5,743 nucleotides of DNA from CAZFNQ01 sp964520375 (GTDB lineage Bacteria > Patescibacteriota > Saccharimonadia > Saccharimonadales > JANWIN01): NCBI GenBank assembly GCA_964520375.1, contig CAZFNQ010000029.1, forward strand, positions 1 through 5,743, written 5' to 3'. Positions within the stretch are counted from its first letter, which is position 1. Every line of letters begins with the position of its first letter. The translations under genes and the position numbers were made by a program. This document shows positions 1 through 5,743 of the stretch, piece after piece. Under the pieces are notes generated by a model. It searched no databases. It was not told the origin of the DNA and was given only the letters and a program-made list of their open reading frames with translations.

Positions 1-545
1 CCATAGAGACAGCCATAATTAATATATTGCGTGGCACTAATCGGCGCGGTTTAACATCGTTGCAAAACCAACCGGATTTGCTTCGGCCCTTACTTAGAAT
101 AAGTAAAAGCCAGCTCATTGACTATGCTAAAGCGCATGGAATCAAATGGCGAGAGGATGCCAGTAACAGGGATACCAAGTATTTGCGTAACCATGTTCGT
201 CATAATATTATGCCAAGCTTCAATGACCAAAAACGTCAGGAATTTATTACCTACATAGATAAACTAAGCCAGTTAAATAAAGATATTGACCATACATTAT
301 CTCAACATTTGCACCCCGATGGTATAGATCGTATCTGGTTTGTGCAGCTGCCGCACAACATTGCCAGGGAAGTTATAGCTAGCTGGCTTAGACAAACTGG
401 TGTAGTTGGTACCAGTAAAAAGCGGCTAGAACTACTAGTTATAGCTGCCAAAACTTACAAACCGGGTAAACGAATAGATGTGGATAAACAGCACGCTCTT
501 AGGGTAGATAAGGAAAAATTGGCACTCGCTGTGGTGGAGCGCTAG
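1..545 (+). CDS. tilS: tRNA(Ile)-lysidine synthetase, 3' part (N-terminus outside window)
   Basis: TilS uses ATP to attach lysine to the wobble cytidine (C34) of the CAU-anticodon tRNA-Ile, so that it reads AUA codons. About 180 codons are visible. The reading frame is open to the left edge (first full codon at 3). The TTG at 27 is an internal leucine and not the start, because the codons before it encode IETAIINI, which continues into LRGTNRRGL. That matches the family segment just after the HHxDD motif. Further on are RPLL, WREDASN (147-167) and RNHVRH (186-203), all hallmark TilS motifs. The PP-loop SGGxDS motif lies upstream of the window. After the RNHVRH motif only about 115 residues remain, ending in a short beta-like tail, so the separate C-terminal domain of long TilS proteins such as E. 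coli's appears absent. This resembles the short Aquifex-type form. AUA codons are frequent in the neighbouring genes, which fits a need for this enzyme. The TAG stop sits inside a palindrome. Confidence 0.93.
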   Translation, partial: IETAIINILRGTNRRGLTSLQNQPDLLRPLLRISKSQLIDYAKAHGIKWREDASNRDTKYLRNHVRHNIMPSFNDQKRQEFITYIDKLSQLNKDIDHTLSQHLHPDGIDRIWFVQLPHNIAREVIASWLRQTGVVGTSKKRLELLVIAAKTYKPGKRIDVDKQHALRVDKEKLALAVVER

Positions 546-550
546 CGCTC
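537..550. repeat. 14-bp perfect palindrome spanning the tilS stop and upstream of ftsH
   Basis: GAGCGCTAGCGCTC equals its own reverse complement. It covers the last two sense codons and the TAG stop of tilS, and lies where the -35 region of the putative ftsH promoter would be (its last base is 15 bases before the TATAAT box). As RNA it could form only a 5-bp stem with a CUAG loop, and no U-tract follows, so it is a poor intrinsic terminator. A dimeric-repressor operator is possible but is inference. Confidence 0.5.
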
Positions 551-565
551 GGATAGTGTGTTATG

Positions 566-571
566 TATAAT
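566..571 (+). promoter_or_regulatory. Putative ftsH promoter, -10 box
   Basis: A perfect TATAAT ends 10 bases before the ATG at 582. With usual spacing, transcription would start near 578-582, giving a leader of 0-4 bases. No good -35 hexamer is found 15-18 bases upstream; that space is taken by the palindrome at 537-550. The AGAAG at 572-576 is only a weak Shine-Dalgarno candidate and would probably lie upstream of the transcript start. The same arrangement before murJ and lepA supports the call. Confidence 0.55.
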
Positions 572-581
572 AGAAGTAGAT

Positions 582-2450
582 ATGGATAAACAACCGTTTA
601 GGAAACCATCAATCAAGGGAGGCAATGGCCGCCGGAATTTCAAAAACTTTGGTTTCGCCGCGCTGTTAATATTGCTGTCATTGGTAGTTGTAGCCGCCTT
701 GAACCAGCCCAGTACTTTAAAAGATGTGCCATTCTCACAAGTAATTAGTGATGCCAACGGCGGCAAAATAAAGCAAATTACTTTGCAGGGTGAATCACTG
801 CAAATAACTAAAGACGGTGAAAACAAGCCTAGTGAAAAATCACGCAAAGAAGCCGGATCAAGCATTTACCAGCAAGGTTTAACCAATAAAAATGTCATTG
901 TCGATGTAAAGGCGCCGTCCAGTGCCGGCAATACCTGGGCAAGCATTGCCCTATCCATTGGGCCGGTTATACTTATTAGCTTAGTACTGTTCTTTATGAT
1001 CAGAAGTGCGCAGGGGCAAGGTAACCAAGCACTTAGTTTTGGTAAAAGCCGGGCCCGGTTATATGGCAACGAAAAAGATAAAGTCACTTTCCGAGACGTC
1101 GCTGGAGCCCAAGAAGCCAAAATAGACCTGCAAGAAGTTGTGGAATTTTTAAAGTTCCCCAAGAAATTTGAATCGGTTGGCGCCAAAATACCCAAGGGTG
1201 TTTTGCTTATAGGTCCGCCCGGTACCGGCAAGACCATGATGGCCAGAGCCGTAGCCGGTGAAGCCAATGTGCCGTTTTTTAGTATTTCGGGATCTGAGTT
1301 TGTGGAAATGTTCGTTGGAGTTGGTGCCAGCCGAGTACGTGACTTGTTTGCCAAGGCCAAAAAGAACGCCCCGTGCATTATCTTCATAGATGAAATTGAT
1401 GCTGTTGGCCGTCGCCGCGGCAGCGGCATGGGTGGCGGCCATGATGAGCGTGAGCAAACACTGAATCAAATCTTGGTTGAGATGGACGGTTTCGAACAAG
1501 GTACTAATGTGATTGTACTGGCTGCTACCAACCGTTCCGATGTCCTGGATCCGGCACTGCTTAGACCTGGACGATTTGACCGCCGTGTCAATATTGAATT
1601 GCCAGAGCGAAAAGACCGCGAAGCGATACTTAAGATACATTTTGCTAAAAAGCCATTAGCTAAAGAAGTTGACCTAGACTCCTTAGCTGCTAAAACTGCT
1701 GGTTCTTCTGGTGCGGATTTATCTAATATTGCCAATGAGGCCGCTATTATAGCTGCTCGTCAAAACCACAACCAAATTAGTCAGGAAGATGTCACTGAAG
1801 CCTTTGAGAAAGTTGCACTCGGACCGGAGCGCAAGAGCAAAATTATGAGCGAGAAAGAAAAGGAATTAACTGCCTATCATGAAGCCGGTCATGCCGTTGT
1901 CGGCCATGTCTTACCCGATAGCGACACGGTTCATAAAGTGACTATTATTCCGCGCGGCGGCACTGGCGGCGTGACTTGGTTTATTCCGCCAGAAGATAAA
2001 AGCTACCATAGCGTAATTGAGTATAAGGACGTATTGGCCCGTATGTTGGGCGGCCGAGTGGCCGAGGAGGTTATTTACGGGGTAGACCGGATTACAACTG
2101 GCGCTGGTAATGATCTGCAAAAAGCAGCTGAGCTAGCCCGGGATATGGTTATGAACCAAGGCATGGGTAAGAAGTTGCGTGACCAGGTTTTTCAAGTTGA
2201 TGAAGGAATGATGTTAGAGCGTCTGGTTCATGAGCGCCAATATTCGGACGATACGGCTAAAATTATTGATGACGAGGTAGAGAACTTAATAACAGAAGCG
2301 GCCCACCGAGCCCGAGAAGTCATAAAGACTAATCTAGATAAGCTGGAAAAGTTAAAAAACCGCTTGCTGGAAAATGAAACAGTCGAAGCCCCGGAAGTTA
2401 AAAAGATTCTCGAAAATTCCATTTTGCCCAAAGCCGCCGCCTTGTACTAA
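582..2450 (+). CDS. ftsH: ATP-dependent zinc metalloprotease FtsH
   Basis: This is a membrane-anchored hexameric AAA+ protease that extracts and degrades misfolded membrane proteins and some soluble regulators. The product is 622 residues, close to E. coli FtsH (644). In order: a basic N-terminal tail; membrane helix at about 23-40; extracytoplasmic domain 41-118; membrane helix at about 120-140; AAA domain starting at VTFRDVAG (168); Walker A GPPGTGKT (211-218); pore motif FVG (244-246); Walker B IIFIDEID (266-273); second region of homology from N309 with likely arginine fingers R331 and R334; zinc site HEAGH (433-437) with catalytic E434; and the likely third zinc ligand D511. All key residues are present. 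An in-frame GTG at 558 would add 8 residues. I prefer the ATG at 582 because the TATAAT box lies between the two and the ATG has the same box-to-start spacing as murJ and lepA. The segment after D511 is divergent (see findings). tilS ends 36 bases upstream. Confidence 0.97.
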   Translation: MDKQPFRKPSIKGGNGRRNFKNFGFAALLILLSLVVVAALNQPSTLKDVPFSQVISDANGGKIKQITLQGESLQITKDGENKPSEKSRKEAGSSIYQQGLTNKNVIVDVKAPSSAGNTWASIALSIGPVILISLVLFFMIRSAQGQGNQALSFGKSRARLYGNEKDKVTFRDVAGAQEAKIDLQEVVEFLKFPKKFESVGAKIPKGVLLIGPPGTGKTMMARAVAGEANVPFFSISGSEFVEMFVGVGASRVRDLFAKAKKNAPCIIFIDEIDAVGRRRGSGMGGGHDEREQTLNQILVEMDGFEQGTNVIVLAATNRSDVLDPALLRPGRFDRRVNIELPERKDREAILKIHFAKKPLAKEVDLDSLAAKTAGSSGADLSNIANEAAIIAARQNHNQISQEDVTEAFEKVALGPERKSKIMSEKEKELTAYHEAGHAVVGHVLPDSDTVHKVTIIPRGGTGGVTWFIPPEDKSYHSVIEYKDVLARMLGGRVAEEVIYGVDRITTGAGNDLQKAAELARDMVMNQGMGKKLRDQVFQVDEGMMLERLVHERQYSDDTAKIIDDEVENLITEAAHRAREVIKTNLDKLEKLKNRLLENETVEAPEVKKILENSILPKAAALY

Positions 2451-2488
2451 GCAGATGGTGTTAAATATAAAAAATAAGATATTTAGCC

Positions 2489-2517
2489 TAGTTACTGTTT
2501 TCTAGTTCCTCTATACT
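2489..2517 (+). promoter_or_regulatory. Putative murJ promoter
   Basis: TATACT (2512-2517) matches the -10 consensus at five of six positions and ends 9 bases before the ATG at 2527. A weak -35 candidate TAGTTA (2489-2494, three of six matches to TTGACA) lies 17 bases upstream. There is no Shine-Dalgarno sequence before the start. The AT-rich gap after ftsH (2451-2526) has no hairpin plus U-tract, so ftsH transcripts may also run into murJ. The call rests mainly on the spacing shared with the other two genes. Confidence 0.45.
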
Positions 2518-2526
2518 AAGTACCGA

Positions 2527-4119
2527 ATGAATCGCGTAATAAACCGGGCAAACAAACGAGTGTCTTTGGTGAATGCCACCATGCTACTTATTGTCGTGGC
2601 GCTGCTGAGTCAGGCCCTGGGTTTTTTCCGTAACCGTCTGGTTAGTGCTAACTTTACAGTCGTAGATCCGGCTTCAACTGATGCTTTTTTTGCGGCTTTT
2701 CAGATACCGGACTTCTTCTTTCTGACCATTGCCGCCGGAGCTTTGGGTGTGGCTTTCGTACCGGTACTGGCTGATCGCTTGCATATGAATGATCGCCAGA
2801 GCGTCTGGGAACTAACCAGCAGCTTATTGAATCTATTATCGATTATTATGTTTTTAGTAGCGATAGTAATGTTTATTTTTGCCAGGCCTCTCCTGCAGCA
2901 TATTGTGGCACCAAATCTGGCGCCTCAGCAGCTCAATCACGCTGTGACTATTATGCGCATTATTGCCTTGAATCCTATGCTGTTTACGCTATCGGGCATA
3001 TTAACTAGTGTTCAACAGACATTTGGCCGGTTCTTTTTTTATGCCATCGCACCGCTTTTTTATAATCTGTCTATTATCCTTAGTATTTATGTATTTAAGT
3101 ATCGACTGGGAGTTGTCGGACTAGGCATTGGTGCCCTAATTGGCGCGGCCCTTCAGTTACTAATTGCTACACTTGGGATGTGGGGCCTAAAGTTTCGCTA
3201 CCGCCCGAAGATTAATTTTAAATCCGATGACTTTAAGCTTATTACTCGTAAATTGCCGGCTCGCTCGATTGATCAAGGCATTGATTCTATTAATAGTATT
3301 GTTGAAACTAACCGGGCAACATTACTGGGACCGGGTCCAGTAAGCTGGTACAACTTTTCCACGACTCTTATGAATGTGCCAGTTACGCTGTTTGGTACGG
3401 CCATAGCCACTGCCGCTTTCCCGCAACTAGCCGAGCGTTTAGCCCAAAACCGTCCTGATTTATTCCATAAGGATTTTTTTAAGGTCCTACATTTAATGAT
3501 TTGGATAGCTATGCCGGTGACTGTTGTTGCTTATTTTGCCCGCGGTTACTTAGCCCGATTGCTGTTTTCTACGGCCGCACCACAAGTGTCATTGATCTTT
3601 GGCTACTTAGCCGCAGCCATATTTTTCCGAATTATTTATACAATTGTTTCGCGCTACTTTTATGCCCAGAAGGATACAAAAACTCCCCTTATAGTGTCGC
3701 TTTTTGCTATTGCCCTAAACATTATCTTGGTGTTTAACCTGGCTAAACCAACTGCTTATGGCATGGCTGGTCTAGCACTTGCTCAGTCTATTACAGCCGC
3801 TGTGGAAGTCGTGCTACTGTTTTTAATTATGTTCATGCGCGACCGTTACTTACTAAACCGCGAATTCTGGAGTTCAATACTCAGGATAATTTCTGTTACT
3901 GGCTTTAGCGTCGTGACAGCCTTTATTATGGTATCACTTCTACCATTGGAGATAGCTGATCGAGGCTTTGTAACACTAGGTTTTAAATTAGCCGCTATTG
4001 CCGGGGCCACTCTTACCGTACATGTGTTGATATCCCTGTTATTCGGTCTAGAAGAACCGCGTCCAGCTATAGACAAGCTACGCAAATTCATCTTTAAACC
4101 GGTCCGTATCCAAGCCTAG
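2527..4119 (+). CDS. murJ: MurJ/MviN-family lipid II flippase (MOP superfamily), divergent
   Basis: MurJ moves the peptidoglycan precursor lipid II across the cytoplasmic membrane. The product is 530 residues (E. coli 511) and almost wholly hydrophobic, with spacing consistent with 14 membrane helices. Family landmarks are LGFFRNRL (31-38), TDAFFAAFQIPD (51-62), AAGALGVAFVPVL (69-81), the helix 7-8 region with GPGPVSWY (268-275) and NVPVTLFGTAIAT (283-295), and SRYFYAQKDTKTP further on. The C-terminus is a short basic tail. The start at 2527 gives a complete first helix; the next ATG, at codon 19, would cut into it. By hand alignment, R35 and D52 match E. coli R24 and D39, but the positions of R18, R52 and R270 are Q29, F65 and T280. 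Family membership is clear. Transport of lipid II is inferred, and a different lipid-linked substrate cannot be excluded. Confidence 0.9.
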   Translation: MNRVINRANKRVSLVNATMLLIVVALLSQALGFFRNRLVSANFTVVDPASTDAFFAAFQIPDFFFLTIAAGALGVAFVPVLADRLHMNDRQSVWELTSSLLNLLSIIMFLVAIVMFIFARPLLQHIVAPNLAPQQLNHAVTIMRIIALNPMLFTLSGILTSVQQTFGRFFFYAIAPLFYNLSIILSIYVFKYRLGVVGLGIGALIGAALQLLIATLGMWGLKFRYRPKINFKSDDFKLITRKLPARSIDQGIDSINSIVETNRATLLGPGPVSWYNFSTTLMNVPVTLFGTAIATAAFPQLAERLAQNRPDLFHKDFFKVLHLMIWIAMPVTVVAYFARGYLARLLFSTAAPQVSLIFGYLAAAIFFRIIYTIVSRYFYAQKDTKTPLIVSLFAIALNIILVFNLAKPTAYGMAGLALAQSITAAVEVVLLFLIMFMRDRYLLNREFWSSILRIISVTGFSVVTAFIMVSLLPLEIADRGFVTLGFKLAAIAGATLTVHVLISLLFGLEEPRPAIDKLRKFIFKPVRIQA

Positions 4120-4149
4120 CAATTTAAGTATCTTCACAATTGAATTTGG

Positions 4150-4163
4150 TTCACTTTTCACTT
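4150..4163 (+). repeat. Tandem TTCACTT duplication in the lepA promoter
   Basis: Two exact, adjacent copies of the 7-base unit TTCACTT lie at 4150-4156 and 4157-4163. The downstream copy supplies the -35 candidate of the lepA promoter. The upstream copy sits 7 bases further away, too far for a standard -35 (24-base spacer). It may be a chance slippage product or part of a binding site. Confidence 0.5.
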
Positions 4164-4185
4164 GAGATGCTACCTCTGTTATAAT
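4157..4185 (+). promoter_or_regulatory. Putative lepA promoter with extended -10
   Basis: This is the strongest promoter in the window. The -35 candidate TTCACT (4157-4162, four of six matches to TTGACA) is followed by a 17-base spacer and a perfect TATAAT (4180-4185), preceded by the TGN extension (TGT, 4177-4179). The box ends 9 bases before the ATG at 4195, so initiation near 4192-4195 would leave 0-3 leader bases. No Shine-Dalgarno sequence is present. Confidence 0.65.
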
Positions 4186-4194
4186 CTGTTAGAT

Positions 4195-5743
4195 ATGCAC
4201 CAAGGAAAAATACGTAACTTCTGTATCATAGCCCATATTGATCATGGCAAATCTACGTTGGCTGATCGTCTGTTGGAACTAACCGGCACGGTTGAGAAAC
4301 GACTCATGAGAGAGCAACTACTGGACCGCATGGACTTGGAGCGTGAGAAGGGCATCACTATTAAGCTGGCCCCGGTTCGCATGCAGTACCAAGGTTACGA
4401 ACTCAACTTAATTGATACGCCTGGACATGTCGATTTTAGTTATGAAGTATCGCGCAGTTTAGCTGCCTGTGAAGGTGCGCTGCTGGTAATTGACGCCACT
4501 CAGGGTATTCAGGCTCAGACCTTGGCCAATGTTTACTTAGCCCTGGCTGCTAATTTAACTATCATCCCGGTATTAAACAAGATTGATTTGCCGGCCGCCA
4601 ATGTCGACCGCGTTAGTGCTGAAGTAGTAGCCTTACTTGGTTGTCGACCACAAGATATTCTGCATATATCAGCTAAAAACGGCCAAGGCGTTGAGGCGGT
4701 TTTGGAACACATTATTGGAGATATACCGTCACCGTCTGGTAACCCAGATCAAACAACCCGAGCCCTGATTTTTGACAGCTACTACGATGATTACCGTGGT
4801 GTAGTTTTGTATCTCAGAGTGGTTGATGGCCAAATTACCAAAAACTCGCAAATTAAAATGATGGCTACTAACGCCGAAGGTATAACTATCGAAACCGGTG
4901 CCCTAAAACCACAAATGATGCCGCTGCCGTCGCTTCAAGCCGGCGAGATAGGTTACGTTGTTACCAACCTAAGGAGTACGCGGGAAGCTAAGGTTGGCGA
5001 CACAATTACTTTAGCGTCCAAACCGGCCCATCAACCCTTGGCCGGCTATAAAGACATAAAACCATTTGTCTATGCCGGTTTTTATCCGGATTCGGGGGAA
5101 AATTATCAACTATTAAAAGACGCTATAGAAAAACTCAGTCTTAGCGATTCAGCCCTGCAATTTACACCAGAAAACTCACCCGTACTGGGCTTTGGCATGC
5201 GAATAGGATTCCTTGGACTGCTGCACATGGACATTGTCCGTGAACGGCTGGAGCGAGAATATAACCTAGAACTTATTATTACTAATCCATCGACGGATTA
5301 CCAAATAACTTTACTAAATGGTGAAGAGCTGGATATTAAAAATGCTGCTGATCTGCCCGATCCGGCTAAAATTAAGGAAATTCGTGAGCCTTGGATAGGT
5401 GGTGAAGTAGTAGCTCCTAAAGCCTACGTTGGCCCAGTTTTACAATTAATTGTAAGCAAACGTGGCTTACAAAAAAATCTGTCCTATATTACAGCTGCGC
5501 AATCAAGCCCGACTGATGTCTCGGGATTGGCGGTCATAACTTTTGAAGCACCGTTGGCTAATTTGCTAACTGACTTTTATGATCAGCTTAAAAGTATAAC
5601 TAGCGGTTACGGCTCATTTAATTATGAACTGGCTAATTACCGATATGAAGATCTAGTACGATTAGACTTTTATGTGGCTGGTGAGCGTGTAGATGCGCTG
5701 GGTACTATGGTACACCGCAGCGAAGCTGAGAAAATTGGGCGAG
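4195..5743 (+). CDS. lepA: Elongation factor 4 (LepA), 3' end outside window
   Basis: LepA/EF4 is a ribosome-bound translational GTPase related to EF-G, implicated in back-translocation, stalled-ribosome rescue or 30S assembly. The frame runs open from ATG 4195 to the window edge: 516 complete codons of a family usually near 600, so roughly the last 80 residues are missing. The start gives MHQGKIRNFCIIAHIDHGKS, matching the usual LepA N-terminus. GTPase motifs are all present: G1 AHIDHGKS (13-20), G2 region GITIK (53-57), G3 DTPGH (74-78) with the likely catalytic H78, G4 NKID (128-131) and G5 SAK (159-161). LepA-specific stretches include QGIQAQTLANVYLAL (103-117), LQAGEIGYV in domain II, GFLGLLHMDIVRERLEREYN in domain III, and the start of the LepA-specific C-terminal domain (DLVRLDFYVAGERVDAL). 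The gap from murJ is 75 bases and holds the promoter. No frameshift or missing key residue is seen. Confidence 0.97.
   Translation, partial: MHQGKIRNFCIIAHIDHGKSTLADRLLELTGTVEKRLMREQLLDRMDLEREKGITIKLAPVRMQYQGYELNLIDTPGHVDFSYEVSRSLAACEGALLVIDATQGIQAQTLANVYLALAANLTIIPVLNKIDLPAANVDRVSAEVVALLGCRPQDILHISAKNGQGVEAVLEHIIGDIPSPSGNPDQTTRALIFDSYYDDYRGVVLYLRVVDGQITKNSQIKMMATNAEGITIETGALKPQMMPLPSLQAGEIGYVVTNLRSTREAKVGDTITLASKPAHQPLAGYKDIKPFVYAGFYPDSGENYQLLKDAIEKLSLSDSALQFTPENSPVLGFGMRIGFLGLLHMDIVRERLEREYNLELIITNPSTDYQITLLNGEELDIKNAADLPDPAKIKEIREPWIGGEVVAPKAYVGPVLQLIVSKRGLQKNLSYITAAQSSPTDVSGLAVITFEAPLANLLTDFYDQLKSITSGYGSFNYELANYRYEDLVRLDFYVAGERVDALGTMVHRSEAEKIGR

Noticed and set aside
27..29. TTG as the tilS start codon
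   Set aside because: The frame is open upstream to the window edge and encodes conserved TilS sequence (IETAIINI), so this is an internal codon.
558..581. GTG start for ftsH adding 8 residues
   Set aside because: The extra codons overlap the TATAAT box, have no Shine-Dalgarno, and would break the box-to-ATG spacing shared with murJ and lepA. The added peptide LCIIEVD does not look like a normal FtsH N-terminus.
866..1640. Long open frames on the minus strand (866-1429 and 1149-1640)
   Set aside because: They lie wholly opposite the conserved ftsH AAA domain, their products resemble no family I know, and ftsH motifs explain the sequence. They are codon-bias shadows, as are the shorter minus-strand frames at 542-865, 1466-1735, 1911-2120, 2228-2431 and 3846-4091.
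2465..2486. AAATAT...ATATTT inverted repeat after ftsH as a terminator
   Set aside because: It is only a 6-bp AT stem with a 10-base loop, without G-C pairs or a following U-tract.
2488..2507. Direct repeat CTAGTT (2488-2493 and 2502-2507) upstream of murJ as an operator
   Set aside because: Six-base repeats in AT-rich spacer are expected by chance and nothing else supports a binding site.
3501..3737. Plus-strand 78-residue open frame inside murJ
   Set aside because: It is out of frame within a well-supported membrane protein gene, with no recognisable product.
4120..4142. CAATT...AATTG inverted repeat after murJ
   Set aside because: It is a five-base AT-rich stem with a long loop and no U-tract, too weak to be a terminator.

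Overview
The window looks like ordinary, gene-dense core chromosome from a small-genome bacterium. It is probably a Candidate Phyla Radiation (Patescibacteria) member, and Saccharibacteria is my best guess. That guess rests on recalled protein features (short TilS, divergent FtsH and MurJ, a minimal housekeeping neighbourhood) and not on any search. The genes use the standard code: stops are TAG, TAA and TAG, and I saw no in-frame TGA. Base composition looks mid-range by eye.

Layout, all on the + strand: the 3' part of tilS (to 545), complete ftsH (582-2450), complete murJ (2527-4119), and the 5' five-sixths or so of lepA (4195 to the window end). The gaps are 36, 76 and 75 bases. No stretch above 300 bases lacks a gene. 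I found no RNA gene, mobile element, CRISPR array or convincing intrinsic terminator. Open frames on the opposite strand are shadows of these genes.

The most informative pattern is in the gaps. Each of the three visible start codons has a TATAAT or TATACT box ending 9-10 bases before the ATG, and none has a good Shine-Dalgarno sequence. This is the geometry of leaderless mRNAs, each gene with its own promoter. With no terminators visible, upstream transcripts probably also read through.

The genes do not form one pathway. TilS lets tRNA read AUA codons, FtsH degrades membrane proteins, MurJ is the presumed lipid II flippase for cell-wall synthesis, and LepA (EF4) is a ribosome-associated GTPase. 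The main protein-level oddity is that the MurJ homologue seems to lack three of the four cavity arginines described as important in E. coli MurJ. I see no defence, mobile or otherwise novel multi-gene system here.
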